Part shown: positions 48,291 through 59,368 of the stretch, in pieces
How positions within the stretch are numbered: position 1 is the first letter of the stretch
How the letters are laid out: the number at the start of each line of letters is the position of its first letter
Translations under genes and position numbers: made by a program
The notes under the pieces: generated by a model
Database searches by the model: none
What the model saw: only the letters and a program-made list of their open reading frames with translations
What the model was told of the DNA's origin: nothing
NCBI GenBank assembly: GCA_028671895.1
Contig: CM053803.1
Location: 47,180,786-47,244,785, forward strand
Reading direction: 5' to 3'
Length of the DNA: 64,000 nt
Source of the DNA: Oenanthe sinensis
Taxonomy: Eukaryota > Streptophyta > Magnoliopsida > Apiales > Apiaceae

Positions 48291-49841
48291 TGTTGGGTTT
48301 CGAAGCATAAAACGCAGCGGATTAACGTAAATATAACAAAAATTTTCGGAACCCTAACGCAGGATCATGTATAAGATTGACAGATTATGGTGAAACAGAA
48401 TTCTACCTTTTCTGGTCTTGACTTTCACGAACTCAACGGAGATCCTAGCTTTCACGACTTGCGTCTTCCTTTCGAAAAACACCTCTATGGTATCCACACG
48501 AGTACCTTCAAGAACTTCTCACGATCTTGATTATGGAACGGATGTACTAGCCTCCTTTTGATGATTTCGAATTTCTTCCTTCTTTTGCTACTTTGCTGCT
48601 GCCTCTAGGGTTTAAGGTCTCAAAAACGTAATAGCAATTTAACCTATCATTATCTATTTATAATGACTGGTTAACGGGCCTATTCAGCAAAACCTAACCC
48701 ATGTAGGTATATGATTAAATAATAAAAACGTATTTCTATTATTTAATTAATAACTAAGTCATACTTAATTATTATGGGCAGAAATCCTCTTCAAATTTGA
48801 ATTTATATTATTTCAATTAATTAAGTCTCACTTAATTAATATAATAAAATTCAAATAATCATCAATTAATTTAAATCTATAATTTAAATTAACTATTCCT
48901 TTAAATGCTCTATGTGTGTGACCCTATAGGCTATTATTTAATTAGCAATAATTTTATTCTGCAATAAAATTATAAACAATTAGCGGTATCTAGTAATACA
49001 TCATTGCTACCTAATTAAACAATAATTAAATCGTGATTCGATAAAACCTTTCGTGATTAATGTTTCTGTGTAATATAATCCCTTTAACCATATATATTAT
49101 AGATTAAACTCGAGGCATGTATTTAGTCATCCTCTACAACATTTAATCCGGGTTTACTTGATCCATGAGTAGACTATGAGAAACAAATCATTATTTGAGC
49201 ACGACCATGCATTTTATAGTCTTACTCAATCAAGAGGCCAATAATATCTCTCCTAATTATAGGAGAATTAAATCCTGTATCTATCATTCATATTTCTCAT
49301 ACGACTCATGATATACCCGATGTCCACTTTTATCATCACCCGGTCAAAGGTAACTTTTAATGTAGTCAAAGTATATTAATCCTCGTATAGAAATATAATG
49401 ATCTCAAGTCAAAGGATCATTACACCATTATCACTGTGAGTCTTTCTTATGACTTTATTAAACATGAAGAATCTCACTGTGGGTCTGTCCAGTATCATGT
49501 ACTCCTACATGTACCTATGTATTGACTTTACTATCCCCATACTTATAACCAATGAGATGTGGTTATCAGTCAAACAACATACTAGTCTATTTATGTATTA
49601 TTATTGTCCTATAATAATAATACTCGACTATGGATATTTTAAGAATATGATATATTATATAATCTCAAGTTCAAGTCATGTACTTAAACTATACAATGTG
49701 TATCATGATTCTAAGGACATTTATTATGTTAACAAATATATCGCAGTAATTAAAGTCATAAATACGTTTATTGAATAATCAAATGATATAAAGGTCTATT
49801 AAAAGGAACATTGTATTGCCTCTAGGGCACCTACACTAACA
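48291..49841 (-). mobile_element. Solo LTR of the E family
   Basis: 1,551 bp, TGTTGGGTTTCGAAGC to CACTAACA, flanked by a 5-bp duplication ATTTT (48286-48290 and 49842-49846). It matches the E LTRs along its whole length with many scattered substitutions and small indels, so it is much older than E. The TATA box is conserved near 48652-48665. It formed by recombination between the two LTRs of a former full element. The strand follows the orientation of E. Confidence 0.9.
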
Positions 49842-49863
49842 ATTTTCACCTTGATTCCTTAGT

Positions 49864-51435
49864 TTTGGGAAAATTTGAAGTGTAACTAAAAAAGAATGCT
49901 TGTATAGTAGCTTCCTGTCTCAAGAAGAACAAAAAAGGATTGAAGAAGTCTTGAATGCTTCTGATTGGATAATTGTTATGCAAGAAGAGTTGAATCTGTT
50001 TGAAAGAAACAAGGTATGAAAGCTGGTGCCCAAACCAAATAACAAGTCTGTTATTGGTACAAGATGGGTGTTCAGAAACAAAATGGATGAATCTAGTACA
50101 GTGACAAGGAATAAAGCAAGATCGGTGGAAAAGGGTTATTCACAAGAAGAAGACATATATTTTGATGAAACATTTGCACATGTTATAAGGTTGGAAGAAA
50201 TCAGAATCTTTCCAGCATATGCTGCCCAAGATAATTTCAAGGTCTATTAGATGGATGTGAGAAGTGCGTTTCTCAATGGAGAACTAGAAAAAGAAGTATA
50301 TGTGGAACAACCTCCTGGTTTTATGGATCTTGTTCATCCTGGATTTGTATACTATCTTTTCAAATAACTGTGTGGATTGAAGCAAGCACCCAAAGCCTGG
50401 TATGACACACTTTCTAAATTCTTGATTAAGAATCACTTTACAAGATGTACTATTGATAAAACTCTTTTTCATTAAAATGTCAATGGTTCTATTATTCATG
50501 TTCAAATCTATGTAGATGACATTATATTTGGCTCAAGTGATGAGAAACTTTATCAAAAGTTTGCTATGTTGATGCAGAGTGAATATGAAATAAGCATGAT
50601 GGGGGAACTTACATATTTTTTTGATTTGCAAGTCAAACAATTTAAAGATGGTATTTTCATAAATCAAACCAAATATATTTCTGACTTAAATGAATGTTCT
50701 TCTGTAAAAACTCTCATGGCCATTGCAACTAAACTTGAATTGAATAATAAGGAAGATAAAGTGGACATTTCAAGTTATAGAGGGATGTTTGGCTCATTAT
50801 TGTATTTAACTACAAGTAGGCTAGACATAATGTTTGCTAAATGTCTTTGTGCTAGGTTTCAGGCTGATCCTAGAGAGTCTCATTTGGTTGCTATTAAAAG
50901 AATATTCAGATATCTCAAAGGAACACCAAATCTTGGCATTTGGTATCCTAGAGAATCTGGATTTGATCTAATTGGTTATTCAGATGCAGACTATCCAGGT
51001 TGCAGAATTGACAGAAAGAGTACAACAGAAACTTGTCAATTTCTAGGAAATAAGCTTGTATCATGGTTTAACAAGAAGCAAAATTCAGTGTCTACATCGA
51101 CTGCAGAGGCTGAATACAATTCTACTGGAAGCTGTTGTGCACAAGTATTATGGATGATGAATCAATTGTTTGATTATGTATTTAATCTAAGCAAAATATA
51201 AATATTCTATGACAACAAAAATGTAATTGCAATCACTGAAAATCCAGTTCAACATTCAAGGACCAAGCATATTGACATTAGGTATCACTTCATTAGGGAA
51301 CATATAATGAATGATATTGTTGAATTACATTTTTTTCCTAATGAAAGACAACTTGCAGATATTTTTACCAAACCATTAGACGAATCTACCTTCAATAGAC
51401 TGGTCTGTGATTTAGGTATCCTTAACTATGTTTAA
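49864..51435 (+). pseudogene. RT-RNase H of element GH
   Basis: Begins in the integrase C-terminus (LGKFE), then jumps by deletion to the linker end. RT is read from 50026 with stops, with YVDD intact at 50509-50520. RNase H is open at 50566-51201, including GYSDADYPG, and finishes with LADIFTKPLDESTFN up to 51435. It lacks about 20 bp of RT after the QTKYISDL block relative to F. It is about 85% identical to F at the DNA level by eye. Non-functional. Confidence 0.8.
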
Positions 51436-51640
51436 TCTTTTAAATGTCTGACAAGTTATTTTAGTCTTTATTTAGTAGCCATCGATTCTGATAATCTGTT
51501 GATTTATTAATAATCAATTAATAGAAAGTTATATATCAATGGATATTTTAATCTGTCGAATGATAAGTATATCAATTGATGGTATATTTATATATCAATG
51601 GATATTACTAACTGTCAATGGATAAGATAGTTATCAATCG
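51436..51640 (+). promoter_or_regulatory. Start of pol to extra-ORF spacer of GH, truncated
   Basis: Carries about seven ATCAATGGAT, ATCAATTGAT and ATCGATGAT variants (51478-51640), as in C and F. The TATA box and the N-terminal part of the extra ORF that should follow are missing, because the sequence joins the extra ORF of element I here. Confidence 0.65.
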
Positions 51641-53749
51641 ATGATAGGTTGAACAACATAGCCAGTATCAGTTATACTCTGAGTATCTTGAACATTTGTA
51701 GAGTCTGATTGAGTGTCCAATGGCTGTGCAGAAAGATGTTGCACCAAAATTGCATTAGAGATTGCCAATGGATTAGCATCAGAATTTGTCTTCTCAGCAC
51801 TTGCAGCAGCAGAATCAGATTTTGGTTGCACCTCCATATGTTGGTTTGTAATCACAAAGTTTGTGATTGGTTCTTATGGGACCTGAGTCATATCAATAGC
51901 TGCTTCACCACTTTGAGGTGAAGGCTCTTGTGGGCTTGACTCTGCCAGTGTTTGGCCTTCAGCATCAGTAACCACAGGATCTTCTTTCAGAGTTTGTGTG
52001 CCTGCATCCAAACTTTGATTGGAAGGTTCTTATGTGGCTGCGGAATTAACAGCTTCTTTAACCCTTTGAGCTGAAGGTTCTTGTGATCTGTACCCTTGAT
52101 CCATGCTGGCTTCATATGTTGGAAATATGGCTTCTATTGAACTTTGATCAATAGGTTCTTATGGGCCTGGCCTTTCATAGACTGCTACTTCACTTTGAGA
52201 AACAGGTTCTTGTGTGTCTTGGCCAACAGAAACCTTATTCTTCTTCCTTCTGGTAAAGAGCTTTGAAGTGCCAGAGACTGGAGATTGTGGAGATCTTTGA
52301 GCATCCATTTCTCTTTTTACTTCCTCACCTAACTCCCTTAATCTTTCATAAGAAATCTCCTTGATTATTGGTTGAGGAGAGAGAACAGGAGAATCATAGA
52401 TTAATAATGGAACAACATTAACTTTAGTCAATTCATCATTTTTTTCTTTATTGGCAATGTCATCACAATCTACTTCAATTTCACCAGACTTTATCATAGC
52501 ATCAGAGTTTATTAGAGTTTGATACCTTGACTAGTCTTATCCTTTTCTTGGCAGGCTCTGAGATGGGATTGACATGAAATGGTTTCATGAAAGAAGCAGG
52601 AGGAATGTCAGAGGCTGTTTGAACAGTTTTCTTCAAAGGAAATACCAAGCCCTCCTCACTATCATCAGAGTCTGTATGTTCATCAATTAATCTCTTTTTT
52701 CTTAGAGAAGACTCTAGGACTGATTTTCCCTTTCTCTTCAGGCCTGATCCCTGGGATTGTGAGGTGTGTTTTACAACTGATGTCTTTTGTGAGACAATAG
52801 AGGTTGGCAGGGTTTGTGTATCAGTGTTTGGTGGGTAACTTGGGTTAGAATCATATTGGTCTAAACTCTGATTCATATTCACTGATAAAAACTCCCTCCC
52901 ATACATAGTAGGCATTCTCTGATTTAAGAGAAGCCTGACTCGTGTGGGATAAAACAACTTGGGCAACTTACCTTCAGTGTCTTTTTTGACATCTTTTCAA
53001 TCTTTTTATAATTATAACAGAAAATCTCTTGTCAAGTCAGTAAAAATCCTCTTATTCATGCTAAAACTAGGCAAACTCTTGTCATTATCAAAATTAACAT
53101 CAAGCAAGAGATAGCTAAAAATCAACTACAAGAATCTAGCATAGTATACAATATGTTCATCATCACTAATCTTACTAGCTATTTGCTTAATCAACAAACA
53201 AGGAAAATTAAAATTCAGATTATGGATCATAGAATACCCAATTTGTTGAGATAGTTGGGGAATGGCTTCAAAATTTGTGCACTTTGTAGTGAAAGCCCTA
53301 GTAACACAGTCGAAGAAGAAACTACATTCTCTTCGCAGATTTGGCCTTGTGAGGCTTCCCAGCTTGGATAAGCTGCCTCCATAGCCTATTTCTCTAAAGA
53401 ATTCTCATATTTGCTCATCATCGACAATGTCATCATAAACAGCTATTTCAAGAAGGTGAAAGGCTTGACGAACAACCTCAGGTGTGATAGAATGACGTCC
53501 ATTGCAGTGGAAAGTAATGATGGGCTCCTCATTGTCACCAGCATCATTGAATTTAGCAGTTGACCAAATCTTGGTCAGAGTTTGAGCAGAAATCGCCTTG
53601 GGTTCTTGAAGAGCATACCCAATACTGCTATGTGTAAGAAAATCTTGAATAATATGAAATTCCTGATGTGCTTCTGATTTGTTCAGAAGAGTGGTGTAAT
53701 TAGTAGCAGAAAAAGTGTAGTTCTTGAAAGAAATACCCTTAGATGCCAT
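51634..53749 (-). pseudogene. Extra (env-like) ORF of element I, 3' end lost
   Basis: Starts at the ATG at 53749 (MASKGISFKNYTF). The N-terminal domain is open to 53405. After a broken stretch, pieces at 52502-52966, 52159-52497 and 51634-51855 are rich in Ser, Gln, Lys and Glu and contain two bipartite basic clusters. The last codons and the stop may be borrowed from the adjoining GH spacer. The N-terminal block (IWSTAKF…ITFHCNGRHSIT) corresponds to ELWNTAEV…ISYTCKGNPYTIT in C. Role unknown. Confidence 0.7.
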
Positions 53750-54308
53750 TGATACAGTGATATGCAGGTATGAGATTTTAGGGTTTTGAGACAACGAGAG
53801 AGAGATGGAGAGAATAAGAAGCAATTATTAATTCAAAGTGAAAATATGAATTAACATATTCCCTCTCAATAGCATATACCCTGTAGTGGGATACGTGGCA
53901 AGAGATGATTGGTGGAGTAATGAGTAGTGCAAGTCTCAAAATATAACATATGTGTGTGTGTCTGTGTATAAGTATGAAACTTTTTTCATGACAGACACGA
54001 GGCATAATGATTATTCCAATCAGAGATTAACAAATATGATGTCATATAATTAAATATGATGTCATAAATAAAATAATCAATAATGTCTTAGAGTTTGACA
54101 CGTATACTAAGATCAGAGTTTACAGTAATCAGAGTTTTTTGTATCCTCTGACAGAATTTACCACATATTCTGACAGAGTGTACCATAAACACTGATAGCT
54201 TGAGATCATCAGAGATTAGATACTCCAAGGATCAGAGTTTACTTCATTCTCTATTAGAGTTTACCATATACTCTGACAGAGTTTACCATAAAATACTGAT
54301 TGTGTCTG
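53750..54308 (-). promoter_or_regulatory. Pol to extra-ORF spacer of I: CAGAGT array plus TATA-like box
   Basis: From about 54105 to 54300 there are roughly ten copies of ATCAGAGTTTAC or CTCTGACAGAGT, the motif found in I's own LTR and in the N LTRs. A TATA-like GTATATGC (minus strand) lies at 53872-53879, about 125 bp before the extra-ORF ATG. Same order as in C, D and F. Confidence 0.55.
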
Positions 54309-55870
54309 CTACTTGTTGTTTGGAGTTGAAACACTTGTCACCATTCCCAATTCAGAAACCAATCTTGTAAAAGTTGCTTCATACAGAGGTTTTGTGAATA
54401 TGTCTGCTAACTGTTGATCTGTTGGAATAAAATGCATTTCAATTGTTCCTTCCATGTCATGTTCCCTTACGAAATGGTATCTTATGCTGATATGTTTTGT
54501 CAGAGAATGTTGAACTGAATTTTCTGTCATTGTAATAGCACTTTGATTATCACAATAAATAGGAATTTTTGAAAAGTTTCAAATTATAGTCTAACAACTG
54601 ATTTCTCATCCATAAGATTTGAGCACAACAACTTCCTGCAGCAATATATTTAGCCTCTGTTGTTGATGTTGAGATTGATTTCTGCTTCTTGTTAAACCAT
54701 GAGACAAGCTTTCCACCTAGAAATTGACAACCTCCACTAGTGCTTTTCTTATCTATTTTACATCCTGCAAAATCAGCATCTGAATATTTTATAAGTTTAA
54801 AGTCAGACTCTATAAGATACCATAAGCCAAGATTGATGGTACCCCTGAGATATCTAAAAATTCTCTTAACAACAATCAAATATGGTTCCCTTGGATTTGC
54901 CTAAAATCTAGCACATAGACAGTTGGCAAACATGATATCTGGTCTACTAGCAGTCAAATAAATAAGTGATCCAATCATACCTCTGTATATTGTTATTTCT
55001 ACAGGCTCACCAGTATCTTGATCCAACTTGGTTGCAGTAGCCATATAAGTTATTGCAGATGCAGAGTCTTGCATTTGAAACTTTGTGAGTAGATTCTTTG
55101 TGTATTTGGACTGACTTATGAAAATGCCTTCATTAGTCTGTTTCACTTGCAAAACTAAGAAATAGTTCATCTCTCCCATCATGCTCATTTGGTACCTGGA
55201 CTTCATTAGCTTTGAAAATCTTCACAGAGTTTCTCATTAGTAGATCTAAATATAATATCATAAACATATATTTGAACCAATAATAAGTCCTTACCCTGAG
55301 TTCTATAAAACAAGGTTTTATCAATTGTATCTCTTGTGAAACCACTTTTAAATAGAAATTGAGCCAGTATTTCATACCAGGCTCTTGGAGCTTGCTTGAG
55401 TCCATACAAAGCTTTATCCAACTTGTAGACATTATTTGGATATTTGGGATTCACAAAACCAGGAGGTTGTTCAACATATACCTCCTCATCAAGCTCACCA
55501 TTCAAAAATGCACTTTTAACATCAATCTGGTAGACTTTGAATTTCTTGTGTGCAATAGAAGCAAGAAAGATTTTAATTGCTTCAAGTCTAGCTATAGGTG
55601 CAAAGGTTTCATCATAGTCAATACCTTCTTGTTGAGAGTATCCTTTGGCAACTAGTCTTGCTTTGTTCCTTGATATGATTCCATCAGAGTCTGTCTTATT
55701 TCTGAACAGCCATTTTGTGCCAACAATGGATATGCTCTTTGGTCTTGGAACAAGAGTCCAAACCTCATTTCTTTCAAACTCATTTAATTCTTCCTGCATT
55801 GCAGTAACCCAGTCAGCATCCTTCAGAGCCTCTACAACTTTCTTTGGCTCTGTTTAACAAAGAAAACTAT
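54309..55870 (-). pseudogene. RT-RNase H of element I, catalytic site mutated
   Basis: RT is open at 55206-55799 (GTKWLFRNK to the active site) and continues after a frame change at 54901-55206. The active-site box reads YVYD instead of YVDD (55257-55268), replacing a catalytic Asp by Tyr, which should abolish polymerisation. RNase H is readable at 54309-54879. Its usual AEAEY box reads TEAKY, so a catalytic Glu is probably lost too. Pol ends at 54309. Confidence 0.8.
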
Positions 55871-56530
55871 GATATAGACATTCATTTTGAGTAGCTTTCC
55901 TTGTCTTCACTCCAATTTCTAGATCACCAAAAATCAAATCAGGTTTGTGATATTTGGTCCATTTCTTGGATGATGAAGATTTCTTAAACTAGATGCTCCC
56001 CCATGATCTGTGCCTTCATAGTATGATTCCTCAGTAAATGTTGATCCTCCCCCTGAAGATGTGCTTATTTCAGAATTTGAAGGATCAGAGTATAACCTTT
56101 TAGAGTTTAAATGATCAGAGTTTGTCTCTGTCAAGGATTGGTCAGACTCTGAAATTTCAATGATTGAGGTTGGTACTGCAATTTCAGTAGAAGATTGATG
56201 CTGCTCCCCCTCAACATGTGCAAAATCTTCAATTACTGTGTTAGTTTTATCTGAATCAGAGTTTAAGGAGTCAAAGTTTAATTCACCAGAGTTTAACTCA
56301 TCAGAGTGTCTGTCTTATTGCAGTTCATTTTCAAAACTTAGAGATTCCTGAGCATCTTCATCATGTAATCCTGTTATTTTTCCTTCATCAAAAGAAACAT
56401 TAATAGATTCCATGAATACCTTGGTTATCAAATTAAACACCTTGAATGCCCTTGAAGAATTTTTAGAAGTTCTTGAATAACCAACAAAAATACCTTCATC
56501 TGTTTGAGTTCAAACTTTTTCAACTGCTCA
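55871..56530 (-). pseudogene. INT-RT linker of element I
   Basis: A low-complexity acidic linker, open in part at 55934-56134, with repeated NSD and SD residues encoded by ACTCTGA/CAGAGTTT copies (56060-56310). A Ser/Gly block (SSGGGS) precedes the conserved RT region, as in D and F. No enzymatic motif. Confidence 0.6.
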
Positions 56531-56539
56531 GGATGTGTT

Positions 56540-57260
56540 TTAAGGATAAAACACTTGCTTCCAAATATGTGAAAGTATTTCACATTTTGGCTTCCTTCCC
56601 TTCATCATTTCATATGGAGTCATTCCATGTTTATTTATCAAAGTGCAATTCTGAGTGATACATGCAGTATTCACAGCTTCTGCCCAAAAGTAAGTAGGAA
56701 GCTTTGCTCCATCTAACATTATTCCAGCAGCTTCAATGAGAGTTCTGTTCATTCTCTCAACTACACCATTTTGTTGAGGTGTACCAGGTTTCGAGAATGG
56801 TTGAATACTTCCTTTGGTTGAGCATAATTCCTCCATTGCAGAGTTCTTAAATTCTGTTCCATTGTCACTCCTTAGAATCTTTACCTTGAGTGGTGATCAA
56901 TTCTCAATCTTGGTGATATGATCAAAAATGATCTTAGTTGTTTCATCCTTTTTATGTAAAAAGTACACCCATGTAAATCTTGTGTAGTCATCTACTATCA
57001 CCAGAGTATATTTCTTTCTTCCAATTGATATTATGTTGACAGGGCCAAACATATCAAGATACAATAGATTAAAAGGTTGGTCAATTGAATTTTTAGTCTT
57101 GCTCTTGAAAGATGTCTTCTTTTGTTTTGCCTTTTTACATGAATCACAGAGTCCATCATGATGAAATTGAACTTTTAGAAGACCTCTTACTAGATCATTT
57201 TTCACCAATTCATTTATATTTCCAAAGTTCAAGTGACACAGCTTTTTGTGCCAATTCTAA
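56540..57260 (-). pseudogene. Integrase of element I
   Basis: Zinc site HKKLCHLNF…CDSCKKAK at 56897-57250, then the core with YLDMFGP, RSDNGTEF and ERMNRTLIEA. The three catalytic acids are therefore retained. A stop at about 56895 splits the core, and another follows at 56540. Integrase would insert the cDNA into the genome. Confidence 0.8.
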
Positions 57261-57825
57261 CTTTTCAAAGATGATGTTTTTCCAAGTTGGCAAGTTAATG
57301 GACCATCAAAGTTTACCTTCGGGCTAGCTTCAAATAAATTGTTATGTCTGTGACCAATGAAAACCACTTTGCCAGCCTTTTTGCTTTTGACGTCAAAATG
57401 TGTTTCATAAAACTCCATAGAATAACCTCTGTCTGTCATTTGACTCATACTCAAGATATTGTGTTTTAGTTCTTCAATGAGAGCTACATTTTCAAAGATG
57501 ACATTTCCAATTACAATATTGCCATATACCAGTGTTCTTCCTATGTTACCATCTTCATAAGATACTTCTGGGCCAGCCTTCTCCTTGAACTCTGAAAGCA
57601 GGGATTTGTTTCCAGTCATGTGGCATAACATCCACTATCAATTACTAGGATGTTTTTTCTGTTCCCCTGCAATCATTTATGCAACTTAATTATCAGCTTT
57701 GAGGACCCAAACAAGTTTCGATCCTTTCTTTTTAAGATTGTTAACTTTTGCAACAGAAGTAAGTTTATCAGAGTTTAAATTAACAGAGTTTGCATTGTCA
57801 GAGTTTGTCTTTCTTCTATCAGCTT
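57257..57825 (-). pseudogene. Protease region of element I
   Basis: The DSG motif is at about 57631-57639. A small deletion just after it shifts the frame, so the flap and C-terminus are read from 57631 down to 57257 in another frame. Stops are frequent between gag and the DSG motif. Confidence 0.7.
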
Positions 57826-58766
57826 TTACCACATACTGTTCTTTAGCAGAGATCTAAGGAAAGACTTTAATTCATAGACATTTTCAGTATCAATGTCGAA
57901 GATAGAGTCTGGTACCTTGTTAGAGTTTAAGATGGGAGCATCAATGTTTGCCATGAGAACATAGTTTGTTTCCTTTTCAGAGTCTGAGGAATCCATCCAA
58001 TCTTTCTTTAAGGTTAGGAGAACTTTTCCAGATTCTTTGCTTCTGTACTCAATAGCAAAGTGTCCTATCTTGTTACACTTGTAACACTTGACCTTTGATT
58101 TTTCAAGTGTTTTAGACTTACCATCTCTGTCTTCTCTCCTCCTCAATCTGTCTTTATTCTCTGACTCTCTAGACATATTTTGGAAGTTTCCTTGCTTTCT
58201 GTACTTCCTATACTTCATTTTTTTGAAGCCTTTGACAATCATGGCAATCATCTCCATCATGTCAGAGTCTGTGGATTCATCAGAGTTTACATCAGAGTCT
58301 GCCTCAAACTCTGATTCACTACTCTCCTTAACCAACACAGCTTTTCCTTTTCTTGTTGAGACTTTTAAAAACTTTTCTTTTGGTTCTTCAACCTTAGTCT
58401 CAACATTCAAGGCAACATAATTTGCCTTTATACTCTTCCTATTCTTCCTTTGCTGTAATTCTAAGTCATGAGTGTTCAACCTTCCATATACTTCATCTAG
58501 GGACATATCATCCAAATCTTCCATGTCTCTTATTAAGGATGTTTGTAAATCCCATATTTCAGGAAGAGCCCTAAGAAACTTGGTGTTTGAATCCTCATTA
58601 CCATACACCTTATCATCTTAGTTGGTAGATACTAACCTTTATTGATCCTGTCTAGATAATCAGGATTTGTGGCTTCCAAGAACATCATCATCTTTACCCT
58701 CCATGTAGGGTATTCACTCTTTTTCAGGATTGGGATTCTGATACTTTCGTACTTGTTTTCAGACAT
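57826..58766 (-). pseudogene. Gag of element I, internally deleted
   Basis: Starts at the ATG at 58766 (MSENKYESIRIPILKKSEYPT), 36 bp after the primer site. After about 45 codons a stop and a deletion remove over 100 residues of the gag core compared with C. The frame from 58608 covers the rest to 57826. The zinc knuckle CYKCNKIGHFAIEY (58045-58090) has Tyr for the last Cys. Acidic ESESEFE and NSDESTDSD runs are encoded by CAGAGTYT copies. Confidence 0.8.
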
Positions 58767-58801
58767 TGTTTAGAAGATCTTTTAGGTTAAATTAACCACC
58801 T

Positions 58802-58813
58802 GCTCTGATATCA
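58802..58813 (-). other. Primer-binding site of element I
   Basis: The minus strand reads TGATATCAGAGC, the Met-tRNA site with one substitution, 2 bp from the LTR. Confidence 0.75.
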
Positions 58814-58815
58814 AT

Positions 58816-59368
58816 TTTTACCCAAATAATAAAGTAATATAGAAGCGGGGTTGAATATAATAGTTCCAAACAATCGACTTTAGAACAAGTATGTAAAAGA
58901 TGAACTGTTTTGTATTAACTTTACTTGACTTAATATAAAAATCTTTCAAGAAAAATAAAGTTCTTAAGAACTACTAGGTTATGAGAATGATAATTACTTG
59001 AACGATTACATACAATGTTAACCTAATTCTGTGTTTATATAGCACACATCTACCTATTCAAATACAATAAAGGTAATGATCATTAAATGCAGAAATATTA
59101 TTTCCATCATTATCTTCTTTAAATATAGTTTCCAAAAAGGAAATTGTTATTCATTGAAACACTTCCATCTTTATCCCAATCCCCTCCTGATTTGTCGGTT
59201 TCCATCTGTCAAACTCTGATATCTTAAACTTTGTCGGTTAGTAAACTCTGATTGCGTAAACTCTGTCGACATCTTTTAAACTCTGATGACATGAGCTTAA
59301 ACTCTGATTGGCTTCAATAAACTATGTTTGAAGTATTCTCTTACAGCATCAGTTCTTTATTTCTAACA
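58816..59368 (-). repeat. 5' LTR of element I
   Basis: About 553 bp. On the minus strand it starts TGTTAGAAATAAAGAAC at 59368 and ends …GGGTAAAA at 58816. The TATA box GCTATATAAACAC is at about 59031-59045. The U3 array of AAACTCTGAT copies lies at 59205-59330, and a C-tract (AACCCCGCTTCTA) lies near the end. It is shorter than the N LTRs but of the same motif class. Confidence 0.8.

Larger units (their letters stand above)
40116..49863 (-). mobile_element. Element F: 5'-truncated Sirevirus-type element
   Basis: 3' LTR, polypurine tract, a very long extra ORF, spacer, RNase H, RT and the end of integrase are present. Gag, protease and most of integrase are absent. The truncation point, about 49863, joins head to head with element GH on the opposite strand. 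An E-family solo LTR (48291-49841) interrupts the integrase C-terminal coding sequence. Confidence 0.8.
51634..59368 (-). mobile_element. Element I: Sirevirus-type copia element, 3' LTR lost
   Basis: 5' LTR, primer site, gag, PR, INT, RT, RNase H, spacer and most of the extra ORF are present. It sits within the extra ORF of GH: the sequence right of its LTR (59369) continues that ORF. The 3' LTR of I, its target duplication and the start of GH's extra ORF are all missing at the left junction (about 51640). One deletion can explain this. Confidence 0.8.
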
